Below, in pieces: positions 18,401-23,099 of a stretch of 23,121 nucleotides of DNA (within the stretch, counting starts at the first letter, position 1; each line of letters starts with the position of its first letter). Source of the stretch: Bacteroidales bacterium UBA1219 (GTDB taxonomy: Bacteria > Bacteroidota > Bacteroidia > Bacteroidales > P3). The stretch covers positions 10,517 to 33,637 of the forward strand of contig DBXF01000060.1 of the NCBI GenBank assembly GCA_002309295.1, read 5' to 3'. Position numbers and translations under genes: made by a program. The notes under the pieces are model-generated. The model searched no databases. It was not told the DNA's origin and saw only the letters and a program-made list of their open reading frames with translations.

Positions 18401-18582
18401 GCAGAAACGTTGGAGATTCGCAAATTGTTGAGACTTTTCACAGAAACATCGTGTCTTTGCAAAAAATTCTTTGCCACAATCTTTGCAGTGTTGGTATCGA
18501 CAGGATTTGCAACGACTTTTGTTCCGGCCATGAAAGACAATATCAATACAGCCGAAACTACTTTTATAGCTATTCTTTTCAT
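15481..18582 (-). CDS. C10 family cysteine protease with BACON, InlB-like repeats and T9SS sorting domain (proximal copy)
   Basis: The product is 1033 residues from ATG 18582. Architecture matches the tandem paralogue: signal peptide ending VVA-N; propeptide; C10 catalytic domain with Cys202 (TVVGCVAMVMAQ) and His354 (GGGHAFICDGYD), then FHFNWGWGGNYDGYY; BACON domain around 415-510; a diverged central region; InlB-like repeats; the doubled HDT-HDT-YIN linker; and a T9SS type A tail. In the sorting domain the usual YPNP is YSNP here. The last ~230 residues are far closer to the paralogue than the central region, suggesting gene conversion or constraint on the secretion module. It has its own promoter with both -33 and -7 elements at 18625-18656 and is first in the pair. 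Confidence 0.92.
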   Translation of the reverse strand: MKRIAIKVVSAVLILSFMAGTKVVANPVDTNTAKIVAKNFLQRHDVSVKSLNNLRISNVSAQNGFSKIYIVENITDNGFVVVSADNCVQPVLAYSTTSVTGHQIPLNFREWLQGYNMEIEYCVANNLQATEEIISAWRELSSTSSNGRSGIQGSVPMDPLQPQTITIPVVGPLLTTTWNQTELYNNYCPIDTVRNKRTVVGCVAMVMAQVMKYWNYPAHGIGSNSYLCVNDSCTIGTLSANFANATYNYANMPDALSTTSSAAQIDAVATLMYHCGVAVNMIYNVSSVGSEAFTNGNNYPTAEYALKTYFGFKNTLATAERAYFTDARWDSLLRSELNANRPVIYDGRGGGGGHAFICDGYDNDGYFHFNWGWGGNYDGYYITNRLSPRGGGVGSNSSNNYNSSQKIICGVEPNSNANLVVRPETMAIPAVGGTHTIAVLPAYSDTNRWTATTDVPWIVLLQNSGAGSGTAANVSILVQQNNTGNNRRGTITFVQHNDTAIVDVEQRYGQNSVSGLYGNVQHNYTKAVVNGSTIVLRPECYGRFTPGDTVKSVFFTSHYISGYPQYADSVFTIRIYENPTYTTALSQGNYDSAYNVLGTQVYTQTYYQHTQGNQMVDLTTPYVVNSNKFWVSITSEGQAFVRYFRDVAVDSVLIANYPVADSITGMYLEGRGNKVRAAIDYKAATTNGYYVQYNSCYAFAIKVSTFNPDLFITAKPDSANHGYVLGGGPHNLGDTIILQAYNLPGFTFNRWGDGVLANPRTFVADTNFYPNFVAVYNARTSYTLSVTSSNSQLGTTSGSGTYFAGDTAVAVAIPADSTKYFLRWNDNNTTNPRSVVMNANAQLAATFASLSTSTIAVHDTIHDTIYINVAVHDTVHDTAYINLPQHNFNISSANSAQGVTVGTGTYPQGLRIGIAAVPNDGYRFSHWSDNSTDNPRHFTVSGDVTLTAHFTTGSQAVPAPDKSAAIDIYSNPTTGFITFSQFAEKVEILDSWGRVVTVAENVINMDLSDLAEGTYTLRISTQGTVVLKKVVKR

Positions 18583-18624
18583 TATCAAATAGTTATAATT
18601 AATACTATGTTCTCTTTCAAAAAA

Positions 18625-18656
18625 GCAAATTTACGTTTTTTTATTGACATTACAAA
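18625..18656 (-). promoter_or_regulatory. Full Bacteroidota promoter for the C10 protease pair
   Basis: On the minus strand the -33 TTTG (18653-18656) and -7 TAAATTTGC (18625-18633) are separated by 19 bp, the classic spacing. The predicted start site leaves a leader of about 35 nt before the ATG at 18582. The -33 element touches the T-run of the upstream terminator. Confidence 0.8.
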
Positions 18657-18689
18657 ACAAAAAAAAGACGCCACATAAAGCGGCGTCTT
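18656..18689 (-). terminator. Rho-independent terminator after the 18710-19423 gene
   Basis: A 10-bp stem pairs 18680-18689 with 18665-18674 (one G-U) around a 5-nt loop, followed on the minus strand by a T-rich run. It ends at the -33 box of the next promoter, so the two units are packed with no spacer. Confidence 0.9.
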
Positions 18690-18709
18690 CTGCTGTTTAA
18701 TCTAAAACC

Positions 18710-19423
18710 TTAAAATACAATAATTTTCAACACTTTTTCGTTGCCACGCACCACGTATGTTCCTCTGTTAGGGAGTTTCAGCACTTTGTTGCCGACACAT
18801 TTTTCTACAAGTCTGCCCGAAAGGTCGTAGACACGTAATTCCTCGTTGTTGTCGGCGGTGATGCGGATGGTTTTGTCGCCAAGCGAACGGACATTCCATT
18901 CGGCCTGTGCTGTAGCGATGCTAGCGGAGCTTTCGTCGCCTGCGTTGATCGCCTGATTGGGCGTGGCCTGATAAAAGGCTTTAACCCAAGTAACTGCAGT
19001 GCTCGAGATATTGATTTCGGCCCAGCCGTAATGTACCTGGTTGTTGAGTTTAATACGGAAAGCGATGTAGCCGTTGCCAGTGGCGTTTATCATAGCGTCG
19101 CCCTGGCCATCCCATGCGCTGCTGGCTCCTATGGAAGTGCCTCTCGAGAGCAAAGCGGCATAGTCCCATCCTTCAGACGAAGCGCATACGTTATTTCCGC
19201 CATTGGACCAAGCGTAGGTGATGTAGTTTTTTTCAAGGTCACCGTCGGCGATTTTGAACTCAATGTTTCCGTCGTTGTTGAAATCTATCCCGTATGCCTG
19301 CGATGTGTATCCGGAATAGTCGGTAAACGAGCCATTGCCTATGGTTCCTCGTGTTATCTGTGCATACATTGTGCCTGCAAGCAGTGTTGTGGCCATTGCC
19401 ACCAAAAAATATTTTTTCTTCAT
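18710..19423 (-). CDS. Secreted protein with degenerate T9SS-type C-terminal domain
   Basis: The product is 237 residues. The signal peptide MKKKYFLVAMATTLLAGTMYA is followed by a beta-rich domain with an acidic DFNNDGNIEFKIADGD segment, which resembles a calcium-binding loop, and by a VHYGWAEINI segment common in secreted Bacteroidota and PEP-CTERM-type proteins. The last ~70 residues resemble a type A sorting domain: RVYDLSGRLVEK ... GTYVVRGNEKVLKIIVF, where the usual final 'K-hydrophobic-K' motif is KIIVF. It may be exported by T9SS with its protease neighbours. No consensus promoter was found in the 75 bp upstream; the region beyond is a phage-gene remnant. Function unknown. Confidence 0.75.
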   Translation of the reverse strand: MKKKYFLVAMATTLLAGTMYAQITRGTIGNGSFTDYSGYTSQAYGIDFNNDGNIEFKIADGDLEKNYITYAWSNGGNNVCASSEGWDYAALLSRGTSIGASSAWDGQGDAMINATGNGYIAFRIKLNNQVHYGWAEINISSTAVTWVKAFYQATPNQAINAGDESSASIATAQAEWNVRSLGDKTIRITADNNEELRVYDLSGRLVEKCVGNKVLKLPNRGTYVVRGNEKVLKIIVF

Positions 19424-19499
19424 TTCTGTAATTTGTTTAATTTTTGTTTCTGTTTGTTTTTTGAATCAGACATCAGAATAGACACCACCGACACCTTTT

Positions 19500-19698
19500 C
19501 GCTACAACCTTCGAAAAAAGTTTTTTCGCCAATTCTAAAGCCTGATTGAATATGACAAGGCTCTTGCTGATATTAGAAAATCTTTTTTTACTTTATCGGA
19601 CGACGAAGTTAATTTCTCGGTCTGACCCAACAATCAGCTTTTTTTTCGGAGGCGTTGCCTGTTACAGCTATCTCAAATACAACTTTATTATTCGTCAT
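19500..19698 (-). pseudogene. Remnant of a phage tape-measure gene 5' end (second copy)
   Basis: Reading leftward from a minus-strand ATG at 19698, the translation gives TNNKVVFEIAVTGNASEK, matching the start of the tape-measure fragment at 21025 (AEKKVEFEIAITGNASEK). After a 2-nt deletion in an A-run the frame shifts to KLIVG, then a stop, then SKSLVIFNQALELAKKL, which aligns with GKGFVILNQTLDFFKKL of the other copy. So it carries a frameshift plus a nonsense codon. Nucleotide similarity to 20940-21048 also covers the divergent promoter region. The right boundary is clear, the left one approximate. Confidence 0.8.
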
Positions 19699-19712
19699 AT
19701 TGTTTTTTTGTG

Positions 19713-19721
19713 TATCTTTGC
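19713..19721 (+). promoter_or_regulatory. -7 promoter element for the 19747-20199 gene
   Basis: TATCTTTGC fits TAnnTTTG exactly and lies 25 bp before the ATG at 19747. The same element, at the same 15-bp distance from a tape-measure ATG, recurs at 21040-21048, so this promoter region is part of the duplicated phage-derived block. Confidence 0.7.
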
Positions 19722-19746
19722 AACGTTGTTTCAAAATGGTTTAATC

Positions 19747-20199
19747 ATGAAAAAAACGCTTCTGTTTTTGGCTGTGCTTATCTCTGCCAGTGTGCAGGCA
19801 CAGACCCATTATCGCATTTATGACAATATCGACGAGAGCGACTGTTCGTGCTTGAGCAAAGAAAGTTTTGATGCCAAAGAAGGCGTTATCAGCCGTGAGT
19901 ACATACACCTTTACGGTCCTGTGAAAAAGGTTACCAATCCCAAGGAAAAGGCCGATTTCAAGGTGCGTGTGGCCAAAAAGGGTGAGGACTATAACCTTTT
20001 GGTTTCCATTGTGGGAAAAAACCGCAAGGCTGTCCAGTGCGGACACTGGCATTGGGTTGATGGCGTTACTGAAAAGGCAAAGTTTAGCGTCCGGTTTGTG
20101 GAGAAAGGCGAGGATTTTGTTATAAAATTTGGCGAAGCACTGCCAGACGACATTACGTGGGACAGGCACGCCACCGCCACCATTAGGATAGACGACTAA
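19747..20199 (+). CDS. Hypothetical secreted protein, 150 residues
   Basis: The ATG at 19747 gives a clean signal peptide (MKKTLLFLAVLISASVQA, cleavage before QT); a longer reading from 19546 runs through the phage-gene remnant and the promoter and is rejected. The mature protein is ~132 residues, rich in charged beta-strand-like segments, with CSCLSK near the N-terminus and a QCGHWHWVDG segment in the middle. Two similar strands, KADFKVRVAKKGEDYNLLV and KAKFSVRFVEKGEDFVIKF, are about 50 residues apart, suggesting an internal repeat. I do not recognise the family. The gene is flanked on both sides by phage remnants, so it may be cargo of the mobile element or a host gene caught between insertions. 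Confidence 0.8.
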   Translation: MKKTLLFLAVLISASVQAQTHYRIYDNIDESDCSCLSKESFDAKEGVISREYIHLYGPVKKVTNPKEKADFKVRVAKKGEDYNLLVSIVGKNRKAVQCGHWHWVDGVTEKAKFSVRFVEKGEDFVIKFGEALPDDITWDRHATATIRIDD

Positions 20200-20204
20200 A
20201 TCTT

Positions 20205-20342
20205 TCACGACAACCTCCTTCCCAAAGATATTTTGCGGCTTCCGCCGTTCTGGCTGTAGTTCACTTCGGTGCCCAGCACCACGTGGCTGCCCACCTTGGA
20301 CGTGATGAGTATGTCCGTTTCGCCGGGCAGCGAGGTGAGGCG
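20205..20342 (-). pseudogene. C-terminal fragment of a phage or mobile-element protein
   Basis: In a frame different from the adjoining tape-measure fragment, the minus strand reads LTSLPGETDILITSKVGSHV and then VLGTEVNYSQNGGSRKISLG, followed by RRLS and a TGA at 20205-20207. It reads like a genuine protein C-terminus with codon use like its surroundings, but it has no start and abuts the tape-measure remnant at about 20340. The parent protein is not recognised; a phage structural protein is a guess from position. Confidence 0.5.
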
Positions 20343-21025
20343 GTGTTTGAAATTACAACCTCAGCGGGTGCGTATATGTTGTTCAAACGCAAGCTGAAAT
20401 CGCCCAACTTTTCAAATTTGGTTGTCGCCTGTTCCGCGGTGCCGAACTTGAGTATCTTTTCCTGCGCCTTGTCGAACTTGTATCCGTAGCGGCTCAGTGC
20501 GCCCACCTGCCCGTCCATCACTTTGCCCAGCATGGAGGCAATCTGTGTGGCTTGTTCCTGCGAGGCGTTGAGGCCGTACTGCTGTGCCAGCATGTCGTTC
20601 ATCACGGGGATGAGTGTTTTGAGCGACTCGGTTTTGGAGAGGTACGTAGCCAGTTCCTGTGCCCCGGCCAGTTGCACCTCGTCGCCTATAACACCCAGTT
20701 TCTGCTGTGCGGCGGTGAGGGCTTTAATGCTGTCCACCTGCGCCTGTGCGGCGCCCATGGTGTTGCGCATCACCTTGGCAAGTTTTGTCTCGGCCTCAAT
20801 CTGTGCGTTGTATGCCTCGGTGAATGCCTGCACTTCTGATGACAGTTTTTTGAAAAAATCCAAAGTCTGGTTAAGAATAACGAATCCTTTACCCATTTCA
20901 GAAAAACTCGCCTTAACTTTTTTTGTGGCTGTATTCAGTTTTTCTGTTTGGCCGACAATCAGTTTGATTTTTTCGGAGGCGTTGCCTGTTATTGCTATCT
21001 CAAATTCAACTTTTTTTTCCGCCAT
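20261..21025 (-). pseudogene. Phage tail tape-measure protein, N-terminal fragment
   Basis: About 225 residues from the ATG at 21025 look like the N-terminal part of a Bacteroidales phage tail tape-measure protein: helical, coiled-coil-rich, with AQEKILKFGTAEQ, ELATYLSKTESLKTLIPVMN, and AQQYGLNASQEQATQIASML followed by GKVMDGQVGALSRYGYKFD. Intact tape-measure proteins are usually many hundreds of residues to over a thousand. Here similarity stops after about residue 205-230, where the frame enters the fragment at 20205-20342 out of frame, so most of the gene is deleted. No minus-strand promoter is evident. Upstream on the same strand are small ORFs fitting the phage tail-gene order. Confidence 0.8.
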
Positions 21026-21050
21026 ATTGTTTTTTTTTGTATCTTTGCAG
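20940..21050. repeat. Tape-measure 5' end plus divergent promoter block, related to 19600-19722
   Basis: This stretch aligns with about 19615-19722 at roughly 85% by eye, with few small gaps. It includes the first ~35 codons of the tape-measure gene (minus) and the plus-strand TATCTTTGC promoter. Beyond the promoter the two copies diverge completely and lead into different plus-strand genes. Confidence 0.8.
21040..21048 (+). promoter_or_regulatory. -7 promoter element for the 31-codon mini-gene
   Basis: TATCTTTGC, exact TAnnTTTG, ending 14 bp before the ATG at 21063. The predicted leader is under 10 nt. A -33 element is not obvious because the upstream DNA is a T-run. Confidence 0.65.
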
Positions 21051-21062
21051 AAAAATTATACA

Positions 21063-21158
21063 ATGATACTTGATATTATTTGCATAATAGGAATTGGCTA
21101 CATCACACTCAAAGTAATAGTGAAGATTGTGTCTTGGGTAGGGCGCAATCTATGGTAG
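21063..21158 (+). CDS. Putative 31-residue hydrophobic membrane peptide
   Basis: An ATG at 21063 opens a 31-codon frame ending in TAG at 21156-21158. The peptide starts MILDIICIIGIGYITLKVIV and ends KIVSWVGRNLW: one hydrophobic helix with basic residues and tryptophans towards the C-terminus. It sits 14 bp behind a consensus promoter and between two phage-gene fragments on the opposite strand, in a gap that has no minus-strand reading frame. Size and shape resemble small membrane toxins or phage-encoded micropeptides, but no homology is claimed and no antitoxin RNA was identified. It could be a chance frame. Confidence 0.45.
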   Translation: MILDIICIIGIGYITLKVIVKIVSWVGRNLW

Positions 21159-21162
21159 CACG

Positions 21163-21336
21163 TCATTTTACAGACTCCCGTTTCCTTATGTCCGCTATTT
21201 GAGCGAACTTTTCTGCCCATTGGGCGTCGGTCAGCTCGGAGGGGTCGATGTGCAGGTAATACTGCAGCATGGTGTCGATGTACCCCACGGGGTTGTCGTC
21301 CAGAGTCCCGCAGGCGGCCGTCAGGCTTCCCCCACT
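21163..21336 (-). CDS. Small phage ORF, probable tail assembly chaperone (downstream -1 frame)
   Basis: The frame is open from just below a TGA at 21337-21339 to the stop at 21163-21165, coding 57 residues. It reads LTAACGTLDDNPVGYIDTML, then QYYLHIDPSELTDAQWAEKF and AQIADIRKRESVK, which looks like a real helical phage protein. There is no ATG/GTG/TTG start at its beginning; it overlaps the end of the preceding ORF in the -1 frame. Tail assembly chaperones just upstream of tape-measure genes are commonly made as a -1 frameshift fusion, and this pair sits in that position. A run of five G at the overlap could allow slippage but is not a classical slippery heptamer. Confidence 0.5.
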   Translation of the reverse strand, partial: SGGSLTAACGTLDDNPVGYIDTMLQYYLHIDPSELTDAQWAEKFAQIADIRKRESVK

Positions 21337-21455
21337 TCAACCTTTTTCACGGTCAGCATGTGGTCCACAAGTCCGTCCATGCCAAGCAGATAGTCCAAAT
21401 CTTCATGCAACGGTTCTCCGCCGAGGAAACAGCCTCGAAGCAACGCTTCATCCAT
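21321..21455 (-). CDS. Small phage ORF, probable tail assembly chaperone (upstream frame)
   Basis: ATG at 21455 to TGA at 21321-21323 gives 44 residues, beginning MDEALLRGCFLGGEPLHEDL. The ATG overlaps the stop of a preceding fragment in ATGGATGA, the compact layout of phage late genes. Its 3' end overlaps the -1 frame ORF that follows. The protein is acidic and short; identification rests on its position before the tape-measure gene, not on recognised similarity. Confidence 0.5.
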   Translation of the reverse strand: MDEALLRGCFLGGEPLHEDLDYLLGMDGLVDHMLTVKKVEVGEA

Positions 21456-21552
21456 GTCCAGAGGCTGCTTTTTCTATATCATTGCGCAGCTCAAATTCTT
21501 GCGGGTAGGCTTGCGGCAGCAGGCTGTACGGCAAATGCGACTGGCAGCAGAC
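21448..21552 (-). pseudogene. C-terminal fragment of an upstream phage ORF
   Basis: The minus strand reads SHLPYSLLPQAYPQEFELRN DIEKAASGHG (about 30 residues) and stops at 21448-21450, overlapping the next ATG. Upstream of about 21552 the DNA turns into the shared cassette module found again at 22292, so the original N-terminal part of this gene is missing or displaced. Confidence 0.45.
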
Positions 21553-22156
21553 CGACGAATACCCCACCCCCGGCAACCCCGCCAACACCATAGCCGCACC
21601 CGGACTTACCGGCAACCCCGCCGCAACAGGCGAAATATTCTCCGACACGGCTCCGTATATACGGAGGGCACCAAAGCATATTGATATTGGTGATGCCACA
21701 CGAAAAGAATTTCCGAGCCTTCAGAGTCTGCTCGATGTGGACATGAAAAAATACCGCCTCGATTACTACAATTTGGACGGCGGATTTCTCCAGACAAGCC
21801 GGGAACGCATCAAGGAAGGGCAAATGAACAAGCAGGAAACAGAAAAATTTGGCAAAGAATACAGTATGTGTAAGAATCTTGCTTCTAACAACTTCAATGT
21901 TACCTATCGCGAGTCTGTGCAAGGTAGCTACGATGTAACTGTAAATGGAGTGCCTGCTGAATTAAAGAAAGTGGATAGTTCAAAACAAATCTATCGACAT
22001 GCTCGCAAGGCATTCGAGGAACAAGGTGCAGAGGCTGTTGTAATCGAAATAAAAACGCTGGATGCGGAAGCGTGGCAGCAACTAAATAAAATCAAATTAA
22101 AAGGCTGGAAATGTTACTTCTTTACATCTTCAGATAAAACCATCAGACAGCCATAA
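21509..22156 (+). pseudogene. Orphan toxin-like cassette 1: shared module plus D...ExK nuclease-like domain
   Basis: The plus frame is open from 21509 (after a TAG) to TAA at 22154-22156. It has no start codon near its beginning; GTG 21737 and ATG 21743 are internal. It begins with a Pro/Gly-rich module (NPANTIAAPGLTGNP, then TGEIFSDT-PYIRRA) shared with cassette 2. The unique part contains GSYDVTVNGVPAELKKVDSS, where D66, E75 and K77 (numbered from GTG 21737) have the spacing of a PD-(D/E)xK nuclease centre, followed by an alpha/beta stretch (EAVVIEIKTLDAEAW, GWKCYFFTSS). This resembles nuclease tails of polymorphic toxins such as CdiA-CT or phage MuF-linked domains. No immunity gene follows. 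The AT-richer 3' part differs from the GC-rich shared module. Confidence 0.6.
21573..21669 (+). repeat. Shared cassette module, copy 1
   Basis: Ninety-seven bp aligned without gaps to 22292-22388 with about nine mismatches, most of them near the 3' end. In the plus frame both copies encode NPANTIAAPGLTGNP...GEIFSDT-PYIRRA. The opposite strand is also open through both copies, but plus-strand codons end mainly in C, like the genes of this window. Confidence 0.85.
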
Positions 22157-22181
22157 AATACGAAACCGCCTTGCGGCGGTT
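22154..22181 (-). terminator. Possible hairpin terminator (minus direction)
   Basis: A perfect 7-bp stem (22164-22170 with 22175-22181) around a 4-nt loop, followed on the minus strand by TCGTATTTT. It lies 7 bp after the cassette 1 stop codon but has no T-run on the plus side, so it fits a short minus-strand transcript from the promoter in the 22225 repeat better than the cassette itself. Confidence 0.45.
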
Positions 22182-22223
22182 AAGAGCGGCATGAACCTTG
22201 CGGCACACGCCTATTTCGATTTG

Positions 22224-22255
22224 CAAAATTACGAAAAATATTTCAAACCACCAAA
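22224..22255 (-). promoter_or_regulatory. Minus-strand promoter inside the 71-bp repeat, copy 1
   Basis: Minus-strand -33 TTTG (22252-22255) and -7 TAATTTTGC (22223-22231) are 20 bp apart, matching the Bacteroidota consensus in both boxes and spacing. Transcription would run leftward into a hairpin at 22164-22181, making an RNA of about 60 nt with no convincing ORF. Confidence 0.6.
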
Positions 22256-22295
22256 AAAAAGTAACAATCTCAGTGCTGAAAGTGGCGGATTGCAA
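22225..22295. repeat. 71-bp direct repeat with promoter, copy 1
   Basis: Identical to 22911-22981 at 69 of 71 positions with no gaps. It ends exactly at the start of the shared cassette module of cassette 2 and carries an outward (minus-strand) promoter. Confidence 0.9.
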
Positions 22296-22388
22296 CCCCG
22301 CCAACACCATAGCCGCACCCGGACTCACCGGCAACCCCGCCACAACAGGCGAAATATTCTCCGACACACACCCGTATATCAGAAGGGC
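22292..22388 (+). repeat. Shared cassette module, copy 2
   Basis: Second copy of the 97-bp module at 21573-21669. Here it is preceded by the 71-bp repeat instead of phage DNA and is followed by an unrelated, AT-rich 3' domain. Confidence 0.85.
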
Positions 22389-22833
22389 GGGAAACAACAG
22401 GAGAGAAAGAGAAGCAGTTGAGTTCAAGTGTCAAAACTCATTACATAAAGTAATACGAAACAACAGTAAAAGTAATGAACTTTTATCGGAAACATGTTTT
22501 GGTGAGATAAATGGCGTAAAACAACAAATACATTTTGAATTTTGGGGAATATCAGAAACAAGTTACTCTATGATTGGAAACATGAGATATTGGCTAAAAA
22601 ATGAAATTTTGAACAATCCGTTTCCATACTTTGAAAAAGCTGTTTTTGTAAAAGATGCAGACGTGGATTTAACACATAATACAGGACACACTTTAAGATT
22701 AAAACGAAAATTTAAATAATATTATTATCTCAAAACCCAATTAGCCAATGGTGAAGATGTGTATTTAAATATAGTGCTACACCAAGACGGAAATTATTAT
22801 CTATACACAATATCAAAGAATTTGCCAGAATGG
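22292..22833 (+). pseudogene. Orphan toxin-like cassette 2: shared module plus different domain, stop-interrupted
   Basis: The plus frame runs from the shared module through RREREAVEFKCQNSLHKVIR, FGEINGVKQQIHFEFWG and a segment with HNTGHTLRLKRKFK to a TAA at 22717-22719. The same frame then continues for 38 more codons, YYYLKTQLANGEDVYLNIVL and HQDGNYYLYTISKNLPEW, ending TAA at 22834-22836. The two halves together look like one helix-plus-beta-sheet domain of the kind seen in phage and polyvalent-protein toxin tails (LPD3 or barnase/EndoU/RelE-like), with the final strands cut off by the internal stop. An upstream TTG at 22198 is in frame but would translate the 71-bp repeat. I infer an inactivated toxin cassette; the family call is tentative. 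Confidence 0.5.
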
Positions 22834-23024
22834 TAAAAAGGAAAAGTGACATTCTCACAGACGAAAACACCCGTCCTCATGAACAAATGCCACTTTTTTT
22901 TCGGAACTTCAAAATTACAAAAAATAATTCAAACCACCAAAAAAAAGTAACAATCTCAGTGCTGAAAGTGGCGGATTGCAAATCTGGCACAAAGGATGGA
23001 TTTGAGCAGCCAGTGAATAATTAA
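22830..23024 (+). CDS. Doubtful 64-codon ORF after cassette 2
   Basis: ATG at 22830 overlaps the final codons of cassette 2 and opens a 64-codon frame. Its first ~23 residues (MVKRKSDILTDENTRPHEQM, then PLF) look protein-like, but the rest is translated from the 71-bp repeat and the DNA beyond it. It could be the truncated start of an immunity gene overwritten by the repeat, given that position, or a chance frame. Confidence 0.25.
   Translation: MVKRKSDILTDENTRPHEQMPLFFRNFKITKNNSNHQKKVTISVLKVADCKSGTKDGFEQPVNN
22911..22981. repeat. 71-bp direct repeat with promoter, copy 2
   Basis: Matches 22225-22295 at 69 of 71 positions. It also contains the minus-strand promoter pair (TTTG and TAATTTTG). 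After its right end the sequence is unique, with no shared cassette module. Confidence 0.9.
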
Positions 23025-23066
23025 AGATATTATTAGCAGTAGTATTGTTTGCAAAACTAACGGAAT

Positions 23067-23094
23067 AAAAAAAAGAAGCCCTGCGGCTTCTTTT
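23067..23094 (-). terminator. Strong hairpin terminator at the right end
   Basis: A perfect 10-bp stem (23071-23080 with 23085-23094) around a 4-nt loop. Because the stem ends in A/T runs it could work both ways, but the longest T-run is on the minus strand, downstream of the tRNA-like sequence at 23100-23121. Confidence 0.8.
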
Positions 23095-23099
23095 CTTCG

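Noticed and set aside
19546..19746. N-terminal extension of the 19747 gene starting at TTG 19546
   Set aside because: It runs through the minus-strand tape-measure remnant and the promoter at 19713-19721; the ATG at 19747 begins a standard signal peptide.
21448..22427. Minus-strand reading through both shared cassette modules (GLPVSPGAAMVLAGL)
   Set aside because: It is open in both copies and looks somewhat protein-like, but plus-strand codons match the window's usage better and link to the downstream domains. Not fully excluded.
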